Part shown: one piece after another, positions 46,373 through 54,116 of the stretch
How the letters are laid out: every line of letters starts with the position of its first letter
Numbering within the stretch: the first letter of the stretch is position 1
Source of the DNA: Nocardioides pocheonensis
GTDB taxonomy: Bacteria; Actinomycetota; Actinomycetes; Propionibacteriales; Nocardioidaceae
Length of the DNA: 64,000 nucleotides
Direction: 5' to 3'
NCBI RefSeq assembly: GCF_003725535.1
Contig: NZ_RJSF01000044.1
Location: 210,419-274,418, forward strand
Program-made: the position numbers and the translations under genes
Notes under the pieces: generated by a model
Told to the model about the DNA's origin: nothing
Seen by the model: the letters and a program-made list of their open reading frames with translations, nothing else
The model's database searches: none

Positions 46373-46395
46373 CTCGATCCACCTGGGAGGTCGGA

Positions 46396-46521
46396 ATGAA
46401 GAAGCTCCTGCTGCTGGCCGCGGGCATCGCCGCCGGCGTGCTCGCCAAGAAGAAGATGGACGCGAGCCGCCACGAGCAGGACCTGTGGCAGCAGGCCACC
46501 GACCCGGTCGAGAAGGCCTGA
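46396..46521 (+). CDS. DLW-39 family small protein
   Basis: 41 residues: a short hydrophobic N-terminal helix (MKKLLLLAAGIAAGVLAKKK) followed by a polar tail containing the diagnostic EQDLWQQATDP. The family is a conserved actinobacterial micro-protein near the gyrA-linked tRNAs; its role is unknown. The ATG at 46396 follows CTGGGAGG. It may be a single-pass membrane peptide. Confidence 0.88.
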   Translation: MKKLLLLAAGIAAGVLAKKKMDASRHEQDLWQQATDPVEKA

Positions 46522-46540
46522 CCAGCACGATCCCTCCTCC

Positions 46541-46580
46541 GGTGGTTGAGGAGCGAGCGCCAGCGAGCCTCGAAACCACC
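46541..46580. repeat. repeat family A hairpin between DLW-39 and tRNA-Ala
   Basis: GGTGGTTGAGGAGCGAGCGCC followed by AGCGAGCCTCGAAACCACC. The outer 11-12 bp arms pair; the inner part is the GCGAGCGCCAGCGAGC variant of the family. It ends 5 nt before the tRNA-Ala gene. Confidence 0.9.
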
Positions 46581-46585
46581 AGCAC

Positions 46586-46661
46586 GGGGCCTTGGCGCAA
46601 TTGGTAGCGCACCTGCTTTGCAAGCAGGGGGTTAGGGGTTCGAGTCCCCTAGGCTCCACCA
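46586..46661 (+). tRNA. tRNA-Ala (TGC), CCA encoded
   Basis: Acceptor stem GGGGCCT/AGGCTCC (one G-T pair), discriminator A and encoded CCA (46659-46661). The anticodon stem-loop is CCTGC-TTTGCAA-GCAGG (anticodon TGC); the T-arm GGGGTTCGAGTCCCC is canonical. Confidence 0.97.
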
Positions 46662-46668
46662 TCTCGCC

Positions 46669-46754
46669 GGGCGCCAGGCGCAATTGGTGGCGGCAGTGCT
46701 CCTCGTCCGGGCTTTGCAAGCAGGGGGTGAGGGGTTCGAGTCCCCTGGGCTCCA
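46669..46754 (+). pseudogene. decayed duplicate of tRNA-Ala (TGC)
   Basis: From 46711 to 46755 this matches the intact tRNA-Ala (46615-46659) with only two differences, keeping the anticodon TGC and T-arm. The 5' half keeps GGCGCAATTGGT but has about 13 extra nucleotides before the anticodon arm. The acceptor stem pairs at only about 5 of 7 positions and two anticodon-stem pairs are lost. CCA is incomplete. Best read as a tandem duplication that has decayed. Confidence 0.75.
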
Positions 46755-46772
46755 CGCGCACCGCTCCCGTGC

Positions 46773-47222
46773 TCAGCCCGGCAGGGGCACGTCGCGGTCG
46801 AGCGTGAAGTCCTCGAAGTCGAAGCCGGGCACGACGACGCAGCTCACCAGGACCGCCTCGTCGACCGGGCGGGCCGCCTGCCAGTGCCCTGCCGGGACGA
46901 GCAGCTGGGGACGCTCGCCGGCCTCGACGTCGGGCCCGAGCAGCAGCTCGGTCGCCTCGACGGGTCGATCGGCGTCGCCGCCGAGCCAGAGCCGGAGAGC
47001 TCCACCGCGGTGGTGGAACCACAGCTCGTCCGAGGCGACCCGGTGCCACGCGGAGGACTCCCCGGGCAGCAGCAGGAAGTGGATCGCGGTCGCGAGGGAC
47101 CGGACCCCGGCGGTCGTCCCTGTCGGGGCCGGGTTGCGGTAGGTCTCGGCGTACCAGCCGCCCTCCGGGTGGGGTCGCAGGTCGAGTGAGGCTGCCCAGG
47201 TGGGGAGGTCGGAGCTCGGCAT
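46773..47222 (-). CDS. cupin domain protein (DUF985 family)
   Basis: 149-residue single-domain cupin. LRPHPEGGWYAETYRNP at the start and SSAWHRVASDELWFHHRGGAL in the first cupin motif identify the DUF985/cupin_5 group; PQLLVPAGHWQAARP is the second motif. The ligand is unknown; yeast and plant relatives are of unclear function. ATG 47222 is preferred over the upstream frame opening (47270), which adds an unlikely Arg-rich leader. Convergent with the tRNA genes. Confidence 0.82.
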   Translation of the reverse strand: MPSSDLPTWAASLDLRPHPEGGWYAETYRNPAPTGTTAGVRSLATAIHFLLLPGESSAWHRVASDELWFHHRGGALRLWLGGDADRPVEATELLLGPDVEAGERPQLLVPAGHWQAARPVDEAVLVSCVVVPGFDFEDFTLDRDVPLPG

Positions 47223-47304
47223 GGGCCGATCCTCGCAGCCCCGCCGGACGCGCACGGGCGGCGGCACCACCGGGTGTCGCCGCCCGTCCTGGTCGCGCCC
47301 CGAC

Positions 47305-48057
47305 TCAGCGAGCCATGAAGCCGCCGTCGATGTAGAGCTCGAGCCCGGTCACGAAGGCCGCGTCGTCACTGGCCAGGTAGGCCACACCGGCGGCGACCTC
47401 CTCGGGACGCCCGAGGCGCGCGAGCGGGGTCAGCGCGATCATGGCCTGCTCGAACTCGGTGCCCTTCGCCTGGTCGAGGATCGGGGTGTCAATGAAGCCC
47501 GGGTGGATCGAGTTCACGCGCACGCCCTCGGGCGCCCAGTGCAGCGCGACGTTCTTGGTCAGCGTGCGCACCGCTCCCTTGGCCGCGTGGTACGCCGGCG
47601 ACGTGCCGAACCCGCCGCTGGTGCCGAAGATCGAGCTGATGTTGACCACCGAGCCGTGACCGGACGTCTTCAGGGCCTCGGCCGCGGTCTTCATCCCGAG
47701 GAAGACCCCGGTCTGGTCGATCCCGATCGTGCGCTGCCAGTCCTCCAGCGTGGTGTCCTCGATCGTCGCCAGGTCGCCCATGCCGGCGTTGTTGACGAGG
47801 ATGTCGAGACGTCCGTAGGTCTCCAGGGTGCGGTCCACGGCGCTCTGCCATTCGTCCTGGGAGCTCACGTCGTGGTGCAGGTAGCTGGCGCGCCCGCCGT
47901 GGTCGACAACGTCCTTGGCGACCAGCTCGCCGGCCTCGTCCTGGATGTCGGTCAGCATGACCGCGGCGCCCTCCGCCGCGAGCCGGTGTGCTGTCGCGGC
48001 GCCGATGCCGCTGGCCGCGCCGGTGACGAGGGCCACGCGTCCTTCGAGTCGCTTCAT
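47305..48057 (-). CDS. SDR family oxidoreductase
   Basis: 250 residues, classical short-chain dehydrogenase. Cofactor loop VTGAASGIGAATA; NNAG motif as LVNNAGMG; catalytic Ser in NISSIFG and the YxxxK in AYHAAKGAV; C-terminal GLELYIDGGF. Asp at the end of strand 2 (MLTDIQD) suggests NAD over NADP. Substrate unknown. ATG 48057 has AAGGGGA 6 nt upstream. Divergent from a second SDR at 48184, with 126 nt between. Confidence 0.88.
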   Translation of the reverse strand: MKRLEGRVALVTGAASGIGAATAHRLAAEGAAVMLTDIQDEAGELVAKDVVDHGGRASYLHHDVSSQDEWQSAVDRTLETYGRLDILVNNAGMGDLATIEDTTLEDWQRTIGIDQTGVFLGMKTAAEALKTSGHGSVVNISSIFGTSGGFGTSPAYHAAKGAVRTLTKNVALHWAPEGVRVNSIHPGFIDTPILDQAKGTEFEQAMIALTPLARLGRPEEVAAGVAYLASDDAAFVTGLELYIDGGFMAR

Positions 48058-48183
48058 GATCGGTCCCCTTCCTGACTCGCCTCGACTCTCCGCCGCGACC
48101 AGCGGCCGAGGTAGAGGAAGAGGTCCCCGGCGACGTCGCGAACGACCTAGAACGAATTCCAGTTTCGCTGGTAGCGTCCGGCC

Positions 48184-48909
48184 ATGGCCGACCTCTCTGA
48201 CGACCAGCGCGTCGTCGTCATCACCGGTGCCGCCTCGGGCATCGGCTTCGCGACCGCCGAGCTGTTCCGTGACGCCGGAGACGTCGTGTTCGGGCTGGAC
48301 ATCGCCGCGACGGTGCCCGAGGGGGTCACGTACGTCGAGTGCAACGTCGCCGACAAGGCGTCCGTCGACGCCGCGATCGAGGTGTGCGCGCAGCACGGCC
48401 GGATCGACGTCCTGGCCAACGTGGCGGGCGTGGTGCAGTTCGGCCGCTTCGACCAGATCACCGAGGCCGACTGGGACCGCGTGCACGCGGTCGATCTCAA
48501 GGGTCCGTTCCTGATGATGCAGGCGGCGCTCCCGCACCTGCGGGCCTGTCGCGGCAACATCGTCAACGTCTCGTCGGTCGCCGGCAACAAGCCGCAGGGC
48601 TACACGACCGCGTACTCCGCCGCCAAGGGCGGGCTCACCATGCTGACCCGGTCGCTGGCCCTGGAGCTGGCGCCGGAGCGGATCCGGGTCAACGCGATCT
48701 GCCCGGGCACGGTGGACACCCCGATCGTGTCGCAGGTGGCCGAGATGTTCCCGCCCGACCTGGACCCTCGCGTCGCCGACCGGCTGATGATGATGCTGCC
48801 CGGCCGGGCGATCGCGCCGGCGGAGATCGGTTCGGCGATCGTCTACCTGGCCTCGCGGGAGGCGCGGATGATCACCGGCGCCGTGCTCGCGTTCGACGGC
48901 GGGATGTAG
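48184..48909 (+). CDS. SDR family oxidoreductase
   Basis: 241 residues. VITGAASGIGFATAE loop, LANVAGV (the NAG motif is VAG here), Ser in NVSSVAG, YxxxK in AYSAAKGGL, and a C-terminal AVLAFDGGM. Similar length and type to the divergent SDR but not a close duplicate. ATG 48184 is 6 nt after TAGCGT (48172-48177), so it is likely leaderless. An imperfect dyad CTAGAACG-AATTCCAG (48148-48163) just upstream could bind a TetR-type regulator; this is weak. Confidence 0.87.
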   Translation: MADLSDDQRVVVITGAASGIGFATAELFRDAGDVVFGLDIAATVPEGVTYVECNVADKASVDAAIEVCAQHGRIDVLANVAGVVQFGRFDQITEADWDRVHAVDLKGPFLMMQAALPHLRACRGNIVNVSSVAGNKPQGYTTAYSAAKGGLTMLTRSLALELAPERIRVNAICPGTVDTPIVSQVAEMFPPDLDPRVADRLMMMLPGRAIAPAEIGSAIVYLASREARMITGAVLAFDGGM

Positions 48910-48919
48910 CGGAGGCCGA

Positions 48920-49037
48920 GGTTTCGAGGCGGTTGCTGCGCAACCGCGCCTCAACCAGCAGTGGTGAGGGGCTCGTGGCGCGGTGGTCGGTGCCGGGGGT
49001 TTCGAGGCGGTTGCTGCGCAACCGCGCCTCAACCAGC
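48920..49037. repeat. two repeat family A copies after the SDR gene
   Basis: 48920-48959 and 48998-49037, identical over about 47 bp including the following AGTGGTG. Each holds GGTTTCGAGG-CGGTTGCTGCGCAACCG-CGCCTCAACCAGC with the inner TTGCTGCGCAA hairpin. They lie 10 nt beyond the SDR stop and could serve as its terminator. Confidence 0.9.
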
Positions 49038-49049
49038 AGTGGTGGAAGG

Positions 49050-49128
49050 CCCGCGGCGCGGTCACGTCAGGAGGGAAGACGTGACCTGGAGGCGCCGCGG
49101 GCACGGGCGAGCGGAGCGAGCCCAATCA
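49050..49128. repeat. repeat family B, third copy
   Basis: CCCGCGGCGC-GGTCACGTC, a 9-nt loop, GACGTGACC-tgga-GGCGCCGCGGG, then GAGCGGAGCGAGCCCAATCAG. Relative to the copies at 24012-24235, the stem has changed at one pair on both sides (GCG/CGC to ACG/CGT), keeping complementarity. Its final CAATCAG supplies the stop codon (49126-49128) of the leftward MBL gene. Confidence 0.88.
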
Positions 49129-49953
49129 GTCAGTCACGTCGGCCAGAGCGTCGAACTCCACGGCGTCGTGGGCGGAGAAGACCGTGACCACCTCGTCCGT
49201 TCCGGAGTCGGGGCCGTGCTCGGCGTGCAGGGCGCGGACCCGCGCGGCGTTCGCGTGCCGGGCCGCCTTGTCCATCTGCACGACGCTCTGGAAGACCGAC
49301 AGGCCGCGCGGGCAGGTGGGCGGGGTCTCCTTCTCCCCGTGCGCGAAGTAGCTGTCGCCGGCGTGGAGGAACCAGCCGCCGGAGGGCCGGCGTACTGCGA
49401 CGCCGCAGTGGCCGCGGGTGTGGCCGCGCAGCGGGACCAGCAGCACGTCGTCGCTGAGCACCTTGACCGCCTCGAAGCCGAGCCAGCTCTCGCCGGCGAC
49501 GGCGTGCTCGATCCAGCGCGGACCGTGCGCCCACTGGGCCGGGATGTAGCGGTTCTTCTCGGCGAGCGTCGACCGGGCGGTGGCCGCGGCGAGCTCGTCG
49601 TCGAAGACGTGGACCCGGGCCTCCGGGAAGTCGCCGAGCCCGCCGGCGTGGTCGAGGTCGAGGTGGGTCAGCACGATGTCGGTGACGTCGCCGGCGTCGT
49701 ACCCCGCGGACCGCACCTGGGACACCGCCGTTTCCGCAGGGTCCAGTGACGGTCCGGCGACCCGGATGAAGGCCTTGCCCATCCGCTTCTCGGCCAGGTC
49801 GGCGGTGCCGAAGCCGGTGTCGACCAGGGTCAGGCCCTGGTCGCCCTCGACCAGGAGGCAGTGCGCGACCAGCCGGGCCGGGGTGAACCGGCCGCCCATC
49901 GACAGGCGCGGAGACATGGTGGCGCAGTTGAGGTGCCGGATCGCGGAGGTCAT
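49126..49953 (-). CDS. MBL-fold metallo-hydrolase
   Basis: 275 residues. Metallo-beta-lactamase fold with the zinc motif HLDLDH in VLTHLDLDHAGGL, further ligands in RGHTRGHCGV and HAGDSYF, and VVTVFSAHDAVEF near the end. Resembles lactonase/glyoxalase-like hydrolases; substrate unknown. ATG 49953 begins MTSAIRHLNCATMSP; the open frame upstream overlaps the divergent SURF1 gene and is rejected. The 3' end runs into repeat family B. Confidence 0.85.
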   Translation of the reverse strand: MTSAIRHLNCATMSPRLSMGGRFTPARLVAHCLLVEGDQGLTLVDTGFGTADLAEKRMGKAFIRVAGPSLDPAETAVSQVRSAGYDAGDVTDIVLTHLDLDHAGGLGDFPEARVHVFDDELAAATARSTLAEKNRYIPAQWAHGPRWIEHAVAGESWLGFEAVKVLSDDVLLVPLRGHTRGHCGVAVRRPSGGWFLHAGDSYFAHGEKETPPTCPRGLSVFQSVVQMDKAARHANAARVRALHAEHGPDSGTDEVVTVFSAHDAVEFDALADVTD

Positions 49954-49989
49954 CCGCAGAGGATCGCAGGCCACCCGTAGGCTGGTCGA

Positions 49990-50751
49990 GTGCTCGCCCC
50001 GCTGCTCCGGCCGAAGTTCTGGCCGGGGCACCTCGCGATGCTGGTCGCGGTCGCGATCGCCGTCGGGCTTGGCCTGTGGCAGCTTGATGCGTGGCACACC
50101 CGGCGCGCGGACGCCGCGCGCGACCTGACCAGCAAGCCCCCGGTCGCACTCGGGACGCTGATGACCGGCGACAGCCCCTTCCCCGGTCGCTCGGTGGGGC
50201 AGCCGGTCCGGTTCACCGGGCAGTGGACCGGCGCCAACGTGTACGTCGCCGACCGGCACGTCCACGGCCGGCGCGGCTACTGGGTGGTGACGGCGGCGCT
50301 GGTCGACGGCACCCGCTCGGCGATGCCGGTCGTGCGGGGCTGGACGCGCTCGCCGGACGCGCCGGTGCCGACCGGTGCCACCTCGGTCGTCGGCTGGCTG
50401 CAGCCGACCGAGGGCAGCGGTCCCTTCGACGACGACCCGCACGACGACGTGATCCCGACGATGCGGATCGCGAGCCTGGTCGAGCACGTGGACGCCGACC
50501 TCTACAGCGGGTACGTCGCGGCCAAGGCGGTCACGCCGGCCGACGGCTCCTCGGGTCTCGTGCCCGTGCCGCCGCAGTCGGTTCCGGACGTGTCGATGTT
50601 CACCGCCGCGCGCAATCTCTTCTACGCGATCGAGTGGTGGGTCTTCGGGGCCTTCGCGGTGTTCATCTGGCTGCGCTGGTGCCGCGACTCGTTGCACGAC
50701 CGGGCCGCGGCGGACGCCCCCGCCGACGTGCCGCAGCCGACCGACGCATGA
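49990..50751 (+). CDS. SURF1 family protein (cytochrome oxidase assembly)
   Basis: 253 residues with one membrane helix near each end (LAMLVAVAIAVGLGLWQLDAW and LFYAIEWWVFGAFAVFIWL) and an external domain between. GLWQLDAWHTRRA and RGWTRSPDAPVP match the SURF1 pattern (WQ and the RGW motif). SURF1 helps assemble the haem centre of cytochrome c oxidase. GTG 49990 follows TAGGCT (49978-49983) at 6 nt. The stop overlaps cobQ (ATGA), although no functional link to cobalamin is known. Confidence 0.88.
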   Translation: MLAPLLRPKFWPGHLAMLVAVAIAVGLGLWQLDAWHTRRADAARDLTSKPPVALGTLMTGDSPFPGRSVGQPVRFTGQWTGANVYVADRHVHGRRGYWVVTAALVDGTRSAMPVVRGWTRSPDAPVPTGATSVVGWLQPTEGSGPFDDDPHDDVIPTMRIASLVEHVDADLYSGYVAAKAVTPADGSSGLVPVPPQSVPDVSMFTAARNLFYAIEWWVFGAFAVFIWLRWCRDSLHDRAAADAPADVPQPTDA

Positions 50752-52229
50752 GCGGCCTCCTCGTCGCCGGCACCACCTCGGACGCCGGCAAGAGCATCGT
50801 CACCACCGGGCTGTGCCGTGCCTTCCGGCGACGGGGGGTGGACGTGGCGCCGTACAAGGCGCAGAACATGTCGAACAACTCGATGGTGTGCGCCGGCGGC
50901 GGCGAGATCGGGCGCGCGCAGTGGGTCCAGGCGCTGGCGGCCGGGGTCGAGCCGGAGGTGGCGATGAACCCGGTGCTGCTCAAGCCGGGCGGCGACCGCA
51001 GCAGCCACGTCGTCGTGATGGGCCAGCCGGCCGGGCAGGTCTCCTCCGCGGACTGGACGACCGGTCGCGCGCACCTGGCGAAGGCGGCGCACGACGCGTA
51101 CGACGACCTCGCCCGGCGGTTCGAGGTCGTGGTGGCCGAGGGCGCGGGCAGTCCGACCGAGATCAACCTGCGCGCGGGTGACTACGTGAACCTGGGGCTG
51201 GCGCGGCACGCTGATCTGCCGACCGTCGTGGTCGGGGACATCGACCGCGGCGGCCTGTTCGCGTCGATGTACGGCACGGTCGCCCTGCTGGAGCCCGCGG
51301 ACCAGGCGCTGCTGGCGGGATTCGTGGTGAACAAGTTCCGAGGCGATCCAGCCCTGCTCGCCCCCGGACTCGAGGAGCTGACCAGGCTGACCGGCCGGCC
51401 GACGTACGGCGTGCTGCCGTGGCACCCCGACCTGTGGCTGGACTCCGAGGACGCGCTCGACCTCGACGGTCGCCGGGCTGCCGCCGACGGTGCCCTGCGG
51501 GTCGTCGTGGTCCGGCTGCCGCGGATCAGCAACTTCACCGACGTGGACGCGCTCGGCCTCGAGCCGGACGTCGACGTGCGCTTCGCCGCGTCGGCCCGCG
51601 AGCTGGCCGGCGCCGACCTCGTCGTCCTGCCCGGCACCCGGGCCACGCTGGCCGACCTCGGGTGGCTGCGCGAGCGCGGGATCGACGACGCCCTCGAGCG
51701 CCACGTCGCGAGCGGTCGGGCGGTGCTGGGGATCTGCGGCGGCGCGCAGATGCTCGGCAGGACGGTCGCCGACCCTGACGGCGTCGAAGGGCCCGCCGGA
51801 GCGGTCGCCGACGGCCTCGGGCTGGTGGCGGCCCGCACGGTGTTCGGCGCAGAGAAGGTCCTCCGCCTGCCGACCGGTACGGCGCTCGGGCAGCCGGTCC
51901 AGGGCTACGAGATCCACCACGGGCGCCTCGAGGTCGAGCAGGGCGAGCCGTTCCCCGGCGGCGTCCGCGACGACGCGGTGTTCGCGACCATGTGGCACGG
52001 CAGCCTGGAGAGCGACGGCTTCCGGCAGGCGTTCCTCGCCGAGGTCGCCCGGACGACCGGGCGCACGAGGACCCCGTCGGGCGTGGTGTTCGCGGAGCGC
52101 CGTGAGGCCCGGCTCGACCTCCTCGCCGACCTCGTCGAGCAGCACCTCGACGTGGGGGCCCTGCTCGACCTGGCCCGCACGGGTGCTCCGGCCGGGCTGC
52201 CGCTGCTGCCTCCGGGAGCGCAGCGATGA
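50748..52229 (+). CDS. cobQ: cobyric acid synthase CobQ
   Basis: 493 residues. Glutamine- and ATP-dependent amidation of four carboxylates of adenosylcobyrinic acid a,c-diamide. N-terminal dethiobiotin-synthetase-like domain (GTTSDAGKSIVTTGLCR, PYKAQNMSNNSMV, VAEGAGSPTEINLR) and C-terminal class I glutamine amidotransferase domain with the nucleophile in LGICGGAQMLG and GYEIHHGR. ATG 50748 overlaps the SURF1 stop. Works with CobU and CobT nearby in the late part of the pathway; the corrin ring genes are not in the window. Confidence 0.94.
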   Translation: MSGLLVAGTTSDAGKSIVTTGLCRAFRRRGVDVAPYKAQNMSNNSMVCAGGGEIGRAQWVQALAAGVEPEVAMNPVLLKPGGDRSSHVVVMGQPAGQVSSADWTTGRAHLAKAAHDAYDDLARRFEVVVAEGAGSPTEINLRAGDYVNLGLARHADLPTVVVGDIDRGGLFASMYGTVALLEPADQALLAGFVVNKFRGDPALLAPGLEELTRLTGRPTYGVLPWHPDLWLDSEDALDLDGRRAAADGALRVVVVRLPRISNFTDVDALGLEPDVDVRFAASARELAGADLVVLPGTRATLADLGWLRERGIDDALERHVASGRAVLGICGGAQMLGRTVADPDGVEGPAGAVADGLGLVAARTVFGAEKVLRLPTGTALGQPVQGYEIHHGRLEVEQGEPFPGGVRDDAVFATMWHGSLESDGFRQAFLAEVARTTGRTRTPSGVVFAERREARLDLLADLVEQHLDVGALLDLARTGAPAGLPLLPPGAQR

Positions 52230-52270
52230 GCGTGGGGGTGGCGCTGCCCGGTTCGTCTAGCCTTCCGGGC

Positions 52271-52792
52271 ATGCGGATCCTGGTCACCGGCGGTGTGCGG
52301 TCGGGCAAGTCGCGGCACGCCGAGGCGCTCCTCGACGGCCGGGAGAAGGTCCGCTACGTCGCCCCGGGACCGATCCCCTCGGCCGACGACCTCGACTGGG
52401 CCGCGCGGGTGGCCGAGCATCGCGCGCGCCGGCCGGCGCACTGGGAGACCGTGGAGAGCACGGACCTCGCCGGCGCGATCGATCCGGCGACCCCGACACT
52501 CGTCGACTGCCTCGGGACCTGGCTCACCGCGACCGTCGACGAGCTCGACGGCTGGACCGCCACGCTGCCGGGCTGGCGCGCCGAGCTCGACCGTCGGCTC
52601 GCGGCCGTGGTCGCTGCGGTGCGCGAGGCCGAGGAGGTCGTGCTGGTCACCAACGAGGTCGGCCTCGGCGTGGTGCCGGCGCACGCCTCGGGACGACTCT
52701 TCCGCGACCTGCTCGGCACGGTGAACCAGCGGATCGCCGAGGCCTGCGACGAGGTCCACCTGGTCGTGGCCGGACGGGTGCTGCGCCTCTAG
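52271..52792 (+). CDS. cobU: adenosylcobinamide kinase/guanylyltransferase CobU
   Basis: 173 residues. Phosphorylates adenosylcobinamide and attaches GMP. P-loop GGVRSGKSRHAE at the N-terminus; conserved LVDCLGTWLT and VTNEVGLGVVPAHASGRLFRD. ATG 52271 is supported by TAGCCT at 52258-52263, 7 nt upstream. An in-frame ATG at 52226 overlaps the cobQ stop (ATGA) and would add 15 residues; both starts may be used. Convergent with cobT, 10 nt between stops. Confidence 0.9.
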   Translation: MRILVTGGVRSGKSRHAEALLDGREKVRYVAPGPIPSADDLDWAARVAEHRARRPAHWETVESTDLAGAIDPATPTLVDCLGTWLTATVDELDGWTATLPGWRAELDRRLAAVVAAVREAEEVVLVTNEVGLGVVPAHASGRLFRDLLGTVNQRIAEACDEVHLVVAGRVLRL

Positions 52793-52802
52793 CCGGACCG
52801 GC

Positions 52803-53843
52803 TCAGATGCCGAGGTCGGAGAGCAGCGCCACGTCGCGCAGCACCGCGGCCGCGGAGCGCACCACCGGCACCGCGGCGACCGCGCCGCTGCCCTCACCCA
52901 GGCGCATGCCCAGGTCGAGCATCGGCACCAGGCCGAGCTTCTCCAGCGCGAAGACCTGGGCGGGCTCGGTGGACCGGTGGCCCGCCGCGAACCACGCCGC
53001 CGCGCCCGGCGCGAGCCGGTCGGCGACCAGGCCGCAGGCCACGGAGATCACGCCGTCGAGCAGCACCGGCACGCCCTGACGCGCCGCTTCGGCCATGAAG
53101 CCGGCCGATGCAGCCAGGTCGGCGCCGCCCAGCCCGGCGAGCAGGCCCACCGGGCCGCGGTCGCCGACGCGGTCGACGGCCTCCTGGACCAGCTGCTGCT
53201 TGAGCACGAGCGCGGTGTCGTCGATGCCGGTGCCGCGCCCGGTGAGGTCGGTCGCCGGCAGGCCGAGGAGCGCCGCGATCAGTGCGGTCGCAGGGGTGGT
53301 GTTGCCGATCCCCATGTCGCCGCTGATCAGCAGGTCGGCGCCCGCAGCGATCTCCTCGCGCGCCACGGTCGCACCCGCGGCGAGGGCCTGCTCGACCTGC
53401 TCGGTGGTGAGCGCGTCGGCGAGGTGGATCGGCTCACTGGAGCGGCGTACCTTGAACCGCTGCACCTCGGCCAGCACCGCGGGATCGACGCCCTCGAGGT
53501 CGTCGTCCACGGCCAGGTCGAGCACCCGCACGTGCACGCCGTGGGCCGCGGCCAGCGCGGAGACGCCGGCGCGCCCGATCAGGAACGTGCGCACCATCGC
53601 GGGCGTCACCGCCGACGGGTACGCCGAGACGCCGTGCGCCGCGACGCCGTGGTCGCCCGCGAAGATCACCGCGCGCACGTGGGCCGGTGGTGCCGGCGGG
53701 CACTGACCCTGGACAGCGGCGAGCCAGACGCCGAGCTCGCCGAGGCGACCGAGCGCGCCGGAGGGCGTGGCCAGCCCCGCGAGGCGCTCCTCCGCGGCGG
53801 CACGGGCGGAGGCGGAGGGCGGGGTGAGGGTGTGGTCGTTCAC
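52803..53843 (-). CDS. cobT: nicotinate-nucleotide-dimethylbenzimidazole phosphoribosyltransferase
   Basis: 346 residues. Makes alpha-ribazole phosphate, the lower-ligand precursor of cobalamin. Conserved FAGDHGVAAHGVSAYPSAVT, DMGIGNTTPATAL, and the catalytic glutamate in RLGEGSGA near the C-terminus. GTG 53843 overlaps the stop of a 28-codon ORF (GTGA), so translation may depend on it. Transcription starts near 54058 and passes through a cobalamin riboswitch. Confidence 0.93.
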   Translation of the reverse strand: MNDHTLTPPSASARAAAEERLAGLATPSGALGRLGELGVWLAAVQGQCPPAPPAHVRAVIFAGDHGVAAHGVSAYPSAVTPAMVRTFLIGRAGVSALAAAHGVHVRVLDLAVDDDLEGVDPAVLAEVQRFKVRRSSEPIHLADALTTEQVEQALAAGATVAREEIAAGADLLISGDMGIGNTTPATALIAALLGLPATDLTGRGTGIDDTALVLKQQLVQEAVDRVGDRGPVGLLAGLGGADLAASAGFMAEAARQGVPVLLDGVISVACGLVADRLAPGAAAWFAAGHRSTEPAQVFALEKLGLVPMLDLGMRLGEGSGAVAAVPVVRSAAAVLRDVALLSDLGI

Positions 53844-53926
53844 CGGCGTGTCTCGATCGCAGCGGCGGGGATCCGAGAGACGGGGAGCGGGGAGACGGGG
53901 AGCGGGGAGACGGCGACGTCGGCCAT
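53840..53926 (-). CDS. 28-residue ORF between cobalamin riboswitch and cobT
   Basis: ATG 53926 is preceded by GAAGGAGG at 4 nt, the strongest ribosome-binding site in this neighbourhood, and the TGA overlaps the cobT GTG. The peptide is MADVAVSPLPVSPLPVSRIP plus eight residues (AAAIETRR). The VSPLP repeat comes from a 15-bp tandem repeat. Not recognised as a family. It could be a leader peptide coupling riboswitch-controlled initiation to cobT. Confidence 0.5.
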   Translation of the reverse strand: MADVAVSPLPVSPLPVSRIPAAAIETRR

Positions 53927-53959
53927 GGTTCCTCCTTCGGGATGGTGCGTCCCGGGTCG

Positions 53960-54058
53960 TGGGGAGACGGTCCAGGCCCTCGGGTCTGACTCCACCGCCG
54001 AAGCGGCGTCACAGTAGCGCCACTGTGCCGGATTCCCACCGGCTTCCGCGGGCCTGGT
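53960..54058 (-). promoter_or_regulatory. cobalamin riboswitch
   Basis: On the minus strand the core AAGCCGGTGGGAATCCGGC (about 54047-54029) is followed by GCTACTGTGACGCCGC (54019-54004) and the 3' B12-box-like GGAGTCAGACCCGAGGGCCTGG region (53993-53972). These are the conserved elements of the adenosylcobalamin riboswitch. It precedes the 28-codon ORF and cobT, so AdoCbl should lower their expression. A TACGAT -10 (complement of 54065-54070) places the RNA start near 54058. Confidence 0.9.
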
Positions 54059-54116
54059 CGGCTCATCGTAGTCGGGCCCGCGCGGCGCCCGTCTCGGCAG
54101 GCTCGACCACCGATGA

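Noticed and set aside
48148-48163. KstR-like dyad CTAGAACG-AATTCCAG before the SDR gene
   Set aside because: Only five of eight positions are symmetric and it fits no consensus well; mentioned in the gene entry but not called.
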